Shown one piece after another: positions 52,920 through 63,000 of a stretch of 64,000 nucleotides of DNA. The number at the start of each line of letters is the position of its first letter. Positions within the stretch are counted from its first letter, which is position 1. The notes under the pieces are model-generated. The model was not told the DNA's origin, did no database searches, and saw only the letters and a program-made list of their open reading frames with translations. The position numbers were made by a program, and so were the translations under genes. Source of the stretch: Curvularia sp. ZM96 (taxonomy: Eukaryota; Ascomycota; Dothideomycetes; Pleosporales; Pleosporaceae); assembly GCA_022457065.1 (NCBI GenBank), contig JAJGBQ010000003.1, positions 1,240,001 through 1,304,000 on the forward strand, in the 5' to 3' direction.

Positions 52920-54593
52920 ATGAGTGATTCAGGAATGGCTAACGGAACGGCTAACGGAACTCGCAAGTACAGTACGAAGATTCTCAGCCAATGGCAACTA
53001 TACTTGACATGTATGAAACTAACAGTTGAACAGAAACAGTATCGTCGCAGCCCGAAAACCCCTATTCCAAACTTATTCCCGATCAAACTATCGCTACAGT
53101 ACCAGAGTTCACCCTCGAATCCGGCGTTGTGTTACACAATGTCAGTGTTGCATACAAGACCTACGGCACCCTAGCACCGGGCGGAGACAATGCCATGGTC
53201 ATATGCCATGCGTTGACAGGTAGCGCTGACGTGGGAGACTGGTGGGGACCATTGCTTGGAGGTCCTGGGAAAGCGTTCGATACTTCACGATTCTTCGTCG
53301 TATGTATGAACAGTCTCGGAAGCCCGTACGGTAGCGCCAGTCCTGTTACAGCAAAGGATGGCGATGTTTCACTGGGTCCCTATGGCCCCGAGTTTCCGTT
53401 GACAACCGTTCGGGATGATGTCAAGTGAGTTGTAGATTAGAATGATTTGTTGCCTAATTACTAACGTGAACAGCATCTTCAAGCTCATATTAGACGATCT
53501 CGGCGTGAAGCAGATCGCTGCGGTCATTGGCGGCTCCATGGGTGGTATGCTCGTCCTCGAGTTTGCATACTTCGGAAAGGACTATGTCAAGACCATCGTA
53601 CCGATTGCCACATCTGCCCGTTACAGCGCTTGGGGTATCAGTTGGGGTGAGGCGCAACGACAGAGCATTTACAGCGACCCCAAGTACGATGATGGTTACT
53701 ACTCCTACGACGATCCTCCATCTACTGGCCTCGGAGCAGCGCGCATGTCTGCCCTGCTGACCTATCGAAGTCGTGACTCATTTGAGTCGCGGTTTGGGCG
53801 CAACACGCCTGATCTCTCCAAGAAACAAAACATCAACACCGTACCGCGTCCAACATCACCTTCAAACCCCTCGCACGAGCACTGGGCGATACACAACGAT
53901 GGCCACAAGAATGCTGGTTCCCCAAGGCCCTTATCGAGAACAAACAGCAGTACTGCTTTACCCAGCTCTACGCAGACGCATGCCGATCTGGAATTCCATG
54001 ACGCATCGAACGCTGCTGCTGTGCAGCCGCTTCAGAAACCAAGTTCAACAAATAGCAGCCATCGATTCCCGCACTCATCTCGGCTTCCCACGCCACACTA
54101 TTTCTCTGCGCAATCTTACCTTCGTTACCAAGGCGAGAAGTTCATCAAACGATTTGACGCCAATTGCTACATTGCCATTACCAGGAAGCTCGACACACAC
54201 GACGTTTCCCGCCATCGTTATCCCGAGGGACAGACACCTGAGTCGCTGGATCCAGTATCCGCCCTTCACCATGCGTTATCCTTGATTGAACAGCCTACAC
54301 TGGTTCTTGGTATACAATCAGACGGTCTTTTTACCTTTGCTGAACAACAAGAGTTGGCGGCATATATTCCCAATGCCGCGCTCAAGACCATTGACTCACC
54401 AGACGGCCATGACGCTTTTTTGTTGGAGTTTGAACAGGTGAACAAGCATTTGCTCGGCTTCCTTAACGTGGAACTTCCAGAAATCATGACCAGAACGCCT
54501 ACTCTAGACACTGCCGCCACCAACAGTGAGATGGTTGCTACTAAGACCAGTACGTTTGGCGAGGCGGAGGTTGGCGACATCACTGCGTGGTAG
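52920..54593 (+). CDS. MET2: Homoserine O-acetyltransferase (MET2)
   Basis: First committed step of methionine synthesis: acetyl-CoA + homoserine to O-acetylhomoserine. Three exons: 52920-52971, 53034-53424 and 53474-54593, with introns of 62 and 49 nt; 520 residues. Landmarks: HALTGSADVGDWWGPLLGGP, CMNSLGSPYGSASP, and the nucleophile elbow VIGGSMGGMLVLEF (Ser169). A low-complexity insertion of ~100 residues follows (NPSHEHWAIHNDGHKNAGS-like). The C-terminal acid and His occur in GIQSDGLFTFAEQQE and DSPDGHDAFLLEFEQV. The first intron uses donor GTACGA. Its acceptor could be CAG before 53034 or before 53040, changing two codons (TVSSQPEN or SSQPEN). The N-terminus is short and disordered. Confidence 0.93.
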
Positions 54594-55463
54594 TATAGCA
54601 CTAATTTTAGTTTTAGCGTGGCGTTTTGGGATACATAGATGGCTGTATCGGTCGGCGTACAGTTTTCGGCATAGGCTTGAAAGAAACCTGTATGATTATG
54701 GCGCGCTCTTCATCAACAAGGGCCGAGGTTCAACCCCTCGTCAATACCACCGTTGTAAAAGATTGATAGCAACGAAAATACAAAATACGGCGTATACGAA
54801 TTACTGATATGTTCATCCTGATTAGAGGGCGATGTTTGGAGCTCACTTCTGATTGTGCAACCCAAGGTCTCCGCAAGAGCTACTGGTAGTCTAGGCCCAA
54901 GTATGAATGGATCACAGCTCTCGACAGGCAATTATTCCCTGTATGTACCCCCTACCGATACATGGGGTACCCTGCCTCAGCGCTGAGCCCCAGTCGCTCA
55001 ACCGGTCCCTTGGTATCTGGGGCCCCTCGATCTCTGTCGGCAAGTGTTGAACATGCTCTCCGCATTATTCAGCTTCACGCGTTGCACCGGAGTAATCCAC
55101 CTGGATTGCACTGCCGCACGGTCACGGGTCTTTCGGATATTGGTCACGGCAAGAAGAGTAACGCCGAAACTCGGTGGTTCTGCTCATTTCCCACACTGCC
55201 GAAACGATAGCGCCGTCAATTCAAGGCACCAAACTTACTATCTGCAGCCCTCGCGTGTCGAGTCTGGGGTACGCACACGTTCAGCCCCGCATGTAGGGTA
55301 TCTGGATCCACAATATTACCTACAGCGTCCATGAGCCTCTTGTGGGGAAAATTAGCACGAAGCATAAAAACATGCCTATACCATCGATGTAACATCGTTA
55401 ATCTTACTTGATTTTTCCCACATTCCACACGTCCCACTTTCCGACAGGTGCCACTTTTTCACC
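54594..55463. other. Intergenic region upstream of the alcohol dehydrogenase
   Basis: 870 bp. MET2 and the dehydrogenase are co-directional, so this holds the MET2 3' flank and the dehydrogenase promoter. A T-arm-like stem-loop at 54724-54740 is not part of a tRNA. No gene is supported. Confidence 0.4.
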
Positions 55464-56591
55464 ATGGATTTGCCCAAGACTCAGAAAGCAGCCACCAAGC
55501 AAGGTTCTGGCAACAAAACAACGATCGCGGTCAAAGAAATTCCCGTCCCAAGTCCCTCACCCGATCAGATACTCGTCAAGATCAACTACAGCGGATTATG
55601 TGCCACGGACAAATCCTTGTTTTATGATGAATGGCCCGTCAGGATGGCCGATTGCACAAACGGCGTATGTGGCCACGAAGGCGCCGGCACTGTCGTAGCT
55701 GTGGGCTCGAACATGCAGGATCTCTGGCAAATTGGAAACCGCGCAGGAATCAAGTGGATTGCTTCTGTATGTCAGAAGTGCGAATTCTGCACCAACGGCC
55801 AAGACGAATGTTCTTGTCCCAAACAGATAAATAGTGGCTTTACCACCGCAGGGACGTTCCAGGAATATTGTGTGACGGACGGCCGGTACGCAACTAAGCT
55901 CCCGGATGGCGTCAAAGACGAAGAAGCAGGTCCCATCATGTGCGGCGGTGTAACAGCATATGTGGCGTGCAAGACAAGTAAAGTCCTTCCAGGGCAGTGG
56001 GTCGTTATCCCAGGAGCTGGCGGCGGTCTTGGTCATTTTGGGGTCCAGTACGCGAAACAGATGGGAATGCGCGTTATCGCGATTGATGGCGGCGATGCAA
56101 AGCGCGATTTGTGTCTTCGACTGGGCGCAGAGCACTTCATAGATTTCACCACGTGCCCGGATATCGTATCTGAGGTGACCAAGATTACAAAGTACGGTGC
56201 TCACGGCGTTCTCGTCTTCCCGGCAACAAAGGCTTCGTACGAACAGGCGCCGCATCTGCTTAGGCCTAATGGCACGATGGTGTGCGTTGGGTTGCCTACT
56301 GATCCTAGCGTTGTGGCGGGTGCGCCACCGCTTTTGATGTGTGCGAAGAAGTTGAATGTTGTGGGTAGTGTAACAGGGACTTTGAAGGATGTCGAAGAGG
56401 TATGCCCAAGGTGTATCGATGACCTCTCAAAAGATTGTTGCTAACCTGTATTCTAGGCACTCGAGTTTACGGCACGTGGACTAGTCCATCCCATCTTGAC
56501 GTATGGCGAGTTGAAAGACATCGATCGGTTTCTCGCGGATATGAGTGCGGGAAAGCTTGTTGGACGGGCCGTTATTAAAGTTGCAGCATAG
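55464..56591 (+). CDS. Zinc-dependent alcohol dehydrogenase (medium-chain, AdhP-like)
   Basis: NAD(P)-dependent alcohol dehydrogenase of the zinc medium-chain family. Two exons: 55464-56399 and 56457-56591, with a 57-nt intron; 356 residues. Catalytic zinc ligands: Cys in YSGLCATDKS and His in GHEGAGTVV. The structural zinc site is CQKCEFCTNGQDEC. The Rossmann loop is PGAGGGLGHFGVQYA. It is like yeast ADH1 in layout, and the substrate could be ethanol or a similar primary alcohol. The gene is convergent with the STAND-N gene, 86 bp between stops. No targeting peptide is evident. Confidence 0.93.
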
Positions 56592-56677
56592 TATCGGACC
56601 TTACGTTAAATCATGAAATGACTTCTTACATGCTCCTTGACTCAATAGACATGACCGAACATCCAAGGTTCCTGAAG

Positions 56678-59520
56678 CTACTCGAAAATGGAGAGATCGT
56701 GGTTGTTGCAGTATTCTCGACGACACCTACGACAGCGAAGTCCGTCTATGGGCGGTAGATCCAGTATTGCTTCATCTACTCCTGATCGAGTGGCGCCACG
56801 AAATCTGAATGCTTGTTTTCGGTGCCTTTCGTCTTCAAGAAAATTGTGGTCGGGATCTCGTCCGCTCAACTCTAGTGCTAGCCTCCATTCATGGAATAAT
56901 CCTTGAGATAACGCGAATTCACAATATGTAGGTAGTTCGCTCCAGTGTTCCATCGAGTCAAAGTCTTCCGGATCTATGTGGTAAATTTCGGCACCCCCTA
57001 CCACAAGTAACATGATACAGATCAAGACACCATAATAAGGCATTTCCCTTGGTTCGGTGGATTGTATGAGTGCTTCGAGTTGGCCAAAGCGGCTCGGAAC
57101 CGGTAGCTTCTGTTTCAATTGTTGATACGTTGGTAACTCCACTAGTCTGTATTTGTAAAATGAAGCATGGATGAGCACAGTCTTCAATGGAACCTCGCGC
57201 TGGAGATTTACCATGTCTGGATTACACCCATTCTGGAGAATTTTGTGAAGGACACTCGAGTGATTCGGCCATGCAGGATCCGAGATATCCGACCAAGAGG
57301 GGCTTGTGTCAACAAAAAAAACCAGTAAGTAAAAGTGCAAGAGCATCAGCCCTGAACTCGTCCCAATGATTTGGCCATCTTCTTCGGAAACCCCGCTCGA
57401 ATTTAGAATCATCAGAACCGCCCCTGTCTAACCAATTGATATAATACCAGCATAAAGCATTTAAGCTTTCAAACTCGTAGTCCATTCTATGGTTGACGTT
57501 GTCTAGTAAATCGAGCGGTTCTGATAGAGACCACATTTTGGGTTGCAGAGATGCGTGGTTCGACAGCCAATACCAGAGTGGTGTAAGAGACGACCTAACG
57601 ATGGTTAAAGATACTAGATATGATAGCATGTATGTCAACTTACCGATCTGTTGTTGCTTGGTACCAGGACAGCCCCTGGGTGTTGAGGAAGATGCATATG
57701 TCTATCTTTCCAGACGATGCGGCGTGCTAAAAGAACATAAGCGAAGTTATCGAGTACCGGAATATTTGTTTCAATGAACGATAGATTATACAGCTGCAAG
57801 GTTTAGGATATATGAATGTGAAATAGTACAGGTAGGACTTTCATAACTAAAGCATACCAAACCGTTGTTAAAGATAAGTATCGTCTTTGGTGACTTACAT
57901 GTAAGAGTGTTCGTCCATCAGTTTGACAGCTCTTCAGATGAATTTGCCCAGTCTCCAACATCCTCTGAAGCGTCACAAGGTCACCGGACTGAATTACTGC
58001 AAATACAGGATGATTCTCAGGTACAACAGGATGAAATGCAACCATTGGAGCTAGGTGGTGATATCCTCCAGGCGTTGGTGCTGTGCTGTAAAAGGCAGAA
58101 ACCTGTGGGAGACGTAGATACCTTTGAGATGGCCAGAAGTTTATTTCAACTGATGTATAGCTTCTTGACTGCGGGGATCCGTCGATTCGATGATGGGTGT
58201 GTGTAACTTGAATCTCGAGCCTGCCAAAACTAGATCCATGAGACCATGTTCGTTTAAAGGTTGCAACGGTATAATGGAGACTTGAGCTGTCTTGGGTCAT
58301 AGTAAGCGGTTGTGCAACATTAGGCTCACAATGCGTTCGCCATGAATCTTCGTGCTTTTGGTTCGCGATACATCCAATTGGGTATGCGGTATGCCGCGCA
58401 TGCCACTCGCTCGCTTCGGCTGTTTGCTGGGTGTATATATCAGAGCCGATTTCTCGCGTGATTGCATCATTGAGACTTCCAAGGCGCCGTAGTGCTTCTT
58501 CTTTATGCGTTTCCTTCTGATCAAAGACTTCTTCAACAAGTGGTGTAAGGGTTGCCCTGATTTCCTCGCGGATAACCTTAGTGATAGTGTCAATGCTGGA
58601 GGCTGAGAATGTTGCTCTTGTTTGTATCCCTTTCATTCCGGCGATCATAGTGTCGATCGTTTGCTGAGTCTGCTCTGTCGACTGCTGTACTTGCGTACTG
58701 AGTTCATCAAGTTTGATTTTGGCTTGTTCGGTGCTTTTGTCTATACGCTCTAGCCGATCATTCGTAAATGCAGCTTGTTGAGTCGCTACGGATGTGAGGG
58801 TTTTGTGCTGGCGGTCTGAAGAAGACTTCATCGATTGGATACTGGTGATGATGTTTCTTGATTGTGAAAGCAACTCAACATGATCATCTTCTTGCTTTTG
58901 TATCTTCGAGTCCATATCTGCGATGTTCCTCGAGGAGACGACATCGGAGGCGGTTTGTTTCGCTAAAATTTCTTGGGTATCCTTGCGTATGCGTAAGCTT
59001 TGTTGACTGGATATCATTAGTGCATGGCAACAAAGAAAGATTTAGTTTACCTTTCCAAAATACCCAAAGCAGCGGTAAGGCTTGAATTCCTTTGTGTTAT
59101 ACACCCTATGAGCTCTTGTGTTTCATGTTTCTTCATAGCCCAGCGAGCCTTCTCGTTAACCTTTTCCAGTGGTTTTGTTGGCAGTATGCGTTTCACAGCA
59201 AGTATATCGGTATCATAGCCGTGCAGTGCCCGTATTACTGTTTCGGAGAGATTCTCATACTCATCCACGGCGGCCTTGGATTTTCGAAACTGTATAACAT
59301 ATCGGCGCAGGTTGCGAACATTCGCTTCAACATCTCGAAGGGCTGCTTTCATCAGCGAATCGCCAATACGAACAAATCGTGAGACCAAACCATCAGACAG
59401 TAGCTTTGCATTCCGATCAGCACTTTTGTAGGCGTCGAGAAACTTGCAGACTTCGCCGCTCATCCGCAAAGCTACATCGGCTAACTGAACTACACTAGCG
59501 ACAGCTCCCAGCTCAGCCAT
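56678..59520 (-). CDS. STAND-type N-terminal domain + coiled coil + ankyrin protein, apparent frameshift
   Basis: Four exons: 59520-59051, 59006-57899, 57726-57644 and 57594-56678, with introns of 44, 172 and 49 nt. The N-terminus (MAELGAVASVVQLADVALRM) matches the fungal N-terminal domain of STAND proteins. Then a long coiled-coil-like region follows (QTASDVVSSRNIADMDSKIQ; many Ser/Gln/Thr), and an ankyrin start (HPVFAVIQSGDLVTLQRMLE) whose next repeat is rebuilt by the third exon (LLHHAASSGKIDICIFLNTQ). No NACHT or NB-ARC motif is present. In exon 4 the frame stops at 57309, but the other frame runs to 56678. A run of eight T on the coding strand (57314-57321) would reconcile them with one fewer base; a weak 40-nt intron (57391-57352, GTTTCC...TTCAG) is the alternative. 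Unrepaired product 648 residues; the full length would be about 858. Confidence 0.65.
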
Positions 59521-60098
59521 AGTTGCAGAGCTTGGGAGATTTTTGGGAATGTGGTATACTGTTTGGTCGTGACTGAGTTTCTCTAGGGTGCGTTGCAAAA
59601 AGAGTTGAGTAGCACAGAAGTAGGATCAAGGCCGCAAAGGATATGGGACAAGGCTGACACGAGGCACCCTAATGCAGTTTATGCTTGTCAGCCTGATCTA
59701 CGTCACACAAGGGCATTGCTAGCGCCAAGGCTGCATCCATAACAGCCTTGTAGGTTGTCTTACCGTATCCTATGAGGCGCACATATTCCTGTAACCTATT
59801 GCTGCGCCACTCAGCGGGGTAGCAGGATTCACCTCTTCCTATATCGCACAGAAGCTACAAGGGTATGAACTGGAGCCAAAACATTACGCTCTAAAGAAGA
59901 TATTTGATGAAAGTTCAGGTCCCATGACGAATCTATCGGCTGGTGAAAAAACCAAGAAAGAAAATACTTTTATCATCCTAGATACATGCGCTAATGATGC
60001 ACCAGCCATCACCTAACAAGCATCTTAACACCATTTCACCCGAAAATGTAAAACATTATATGTTAACTCCATCGACACAATCCGTGATAACTCCCCGT
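59521..60098. other. Intergenic region
   Basis: 578 bp between two minus-strand genes: the STAND-N gene's upstream region and the MDN1 3' flank. No gene is supported. Confidence 0.4.
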
Positions 60099-63000
60099 TC
60101 AAACGCTTCCCGCAACCTCTCCAAACCACTGTCTCAGAGCTCCGGCAAGCACACCTGGCAGTTCCCTAACATCCCTGACTACCAAGTAATACCTGAACGG
60201 AAACTGCTCCATATACTTGTGTCTTACGATCTTGCCCTCAGGGGTGAAGACGACTGATTCAAGGTCCAGAATAGACGACTTGGCCTGCTCCTTGGCTGGC
60301 GCTGGTGGCTGCGCCGCAGGATCTTCCGAGGGCTTTGGCGTTGGCACCAAAGGAGCTGTAGCCGAGCTATCGATGATGATGAAGACAATCATGACGCGTT
60401 CCTCTTGGGCTTTGCGGATGAGGCGCTGAATCTCAGCATGTTCGTCACAGATACCATCGCTGACAATAAGCATTAATTGCCAGAGATCTTCGCCCGCTGA
60501 GCTGCTGCCCTTCTGCCTGGCATCCTTGAACAATTCGAGACTCTTGTCGACCAAACCCCTTACGTTCGTTTTCTTCGCATCGAAGCCAAATTGCTCGAAG
60601 ACGCGTACACCAGCCTCAGAGGTGAATGGCTTATCGAAATCGTGCGCCACATTCACTTGATCGCCGAAACCAACAACACTAACCTCGCCTACTTCCAACA
60701 TAGAAAGAGAGCGAGTGACAAGCGTGAGTGTCTTAAGGGCGAGGTTGCTGGCTCCGCTATCTGCCATACTGCCACTGTTGTCGAGCGCAATCATGACTTG
60801 ATAACTTCTCTTGCTTGGCATACTGCGTCGGAGCCAAATTTTGTCTCGTTTGTAGCCCGATGCGATGTATGGGATGATGCGTTTGAGATTAAGCCGCTTT
60901 CCGGTTCTGAAATCACCCCGAAGCTTAGTAGCGAGAGTTGGCGCAAGAATGAGACGAAGATGCTCAGTAAGTTGCTGAGAGAGCGAGTGTGTAGATGCTT
61001 CGTGTGTAAGCCAAAGAGCACGTGCAGATGTGGGGTCCATGGAAGATTGGTCAAGGTGAGTTAGAGACAACTGAGTCTCAATATTGTCCGCAGAAGATGT
61101 AGTCGACACGACATCATCGTCCAAAGGAACAGCATCCGCCATATCCTCATCCTCCTGCTCTGGCGGTGGACGTTGTTCTCCAACAAAAGCTTGCGGCTGG
61201 CCCTCCATTGCGTTGGATTGAGTTGGCGGAGTCCCTTGTTCTTCTTCCTGGTCATTCTGGTCCTCTGCATCATCCATATCGACATCCTTGTTGGCTTCCG
61301 TCACCTCATCGTCATTGTCGTCAGGTCGGGTGGGCATTTCTTCTTCGTCCTCATTCATCGGCATTGCCATGTCATGATCCAAAGCCTTGGCTTGGTCTTC
61401 GTTGGCGGTACCCAGAGCCTGAGTATCAGCTTGTTGTTCCTCATCTCCAAGATGCTCAAAGTCCGCGTCAGCCATATCAATCTCTTTGTCGATCTGCTGG
61501 ATCTGAGTTTCATCCTTCTCTTTAGCATCTTGTATCTGCTTTTGCTGGTTGTACCATTTTTCCAACATGTCACCCAGCTTCTTGAATGACTGCTTCTCGC
61601 GGGATTCTTCAGGTTGTTCACCATGACCTCCAGCTTCAGGGGCGGTTGTCTCTCCAAGCTGCCCCTCTTCAGTAGTAGGTGCCTGTTGTTGTTGGGCAGA
61701 ATCGCCTTCCTGACCTTCGTCTTGATTTGCGGCACTGGCAGAAGCTTGTTCGTTTTTGTTCTTGTGTGCTTCCTCATTTGCTTCGATACCAGCCCCGGCT
61801 TCCGCATTCGTATCGGCTTGGTCAGTGTCCTTCGCATCGTGGGGCTCATCCGGCATATTTTCATCCGGCAGAGGAACAGCGTCATCATCCATTGGCTCAT
61901 CGGCTTCCTCTTCTTGCTCGCCCTCAGGTTGATCTTCATCTTCGACGTGACCAGTTGTGTCTTTCTCTTCTTCGCCCTCCTGTTCGGGGCCAATTTCCTC
62001 GTCCATGGTATCAGGCTGATCCGGCTCAACCTCGGGATCTAGTTGATCCTCGGGAAGATCATCACCCATATCCATGTCACCAAAGTCGTCGTCGTCCTTG
62101 CCTTGGTCATCTTGGCCATCCATGTTGAGATCTTCAGGCAAATCCAGGGTTTCCTCTTCTTTTGCGTGAGGATCCATCTGTTCGGTCTCGCCAGCGCCAA
62201 CGTTTTCTTCTTGGTCTTCACCTTCCATTTCCATATCTTCGTCATCTTGGCCGTCTTTCTGGTCTTCCTTCTCTTCATCCTTGCCTTCTTCACCAGGTTT
62301 TTCCTTTTCCTTCTTCTCAGAAGCGACTTGCTCGTTTTGATCCTCAGTACCAACATCGTCTTTACCCTCCTTGTCCTTAGCATCGTCTTCTTTACCGCCG
62401 TCGTCCCACATCTTCTCATCGACAGCGCTAGGGCCAAGATCGTCAACACTGCCAACTTCGCTCTGCGCGTCTTCATCACCCTCTTCACCAGACTCATCGC
62501 CCTCCTCTTGCTTTTCCTCGACTTGTTCGCTTTCACCCTCCATTTCTTTGTCTCCCATGTCAACAGCGTCTTCTTGTTCTTCGATGCTCCCCTCTCTTTC
62601 GCCTTTCTGTTCTTGCGCCAACTCGTCGAGGTCTTCATCATCCTCAATGTCTTTGGAAATATCTTCAGCACCTTCGCCCTCACCAAGACCGGTTCCAGAT
62701 TCGAGTTTGTCATCCTTTCCTTTCTGATTGTCATCAGACTTCTCTGGAGGCTGACAGAATCCTTGCGTCCCGATCTGGATGAAAGACTTTGACAAACGAT
62801 GAAGCAGATCTGCGGTAGATGCATGCAATGCATCAAAGCGCATAAGGATAAATTTGTGCGATGCAGCATATTGTTCCAGGATTGGTTTAATAGAGGAGAG
62901 TAAAGCCGCCACAGACTTCAGGCTAGTGTCCTGGTAGAGGTACTGCATCTTATCCAGTATTGAAGTCAGACTTCTGCTGATTTGCGGGACATGTAGGGCA

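Noticed and set aside
54724..54740. Stem-loop resembling a tRNA T-arm (CGAGG/TTCAACC/CCTCG)
   Set aside because: No matching acceptor stem or anticodon arm lies at the right distance on either side, so it is not a tRNA.
57727..57898. Shorter intron with acceptor TTGCAG near 57793 in the STAND-N gene
   Set aside because: That acceptor gives LYNLSFIETNIPVL, which does not resemble an ankyrin and cannot join the next exon in phase; the TTTTAG acceptor gives HAASSGKIDI, an ankyrin match with correct phase.
62043..62792. Plus-strand ORF of 249 codons opposite MDN1
   Set aside because: It is the complement of the acidic Asp/Glu codons of midasin and gives a Phe/Val/Leu-rich product with no domain; the minus-strand frame has clear homology.
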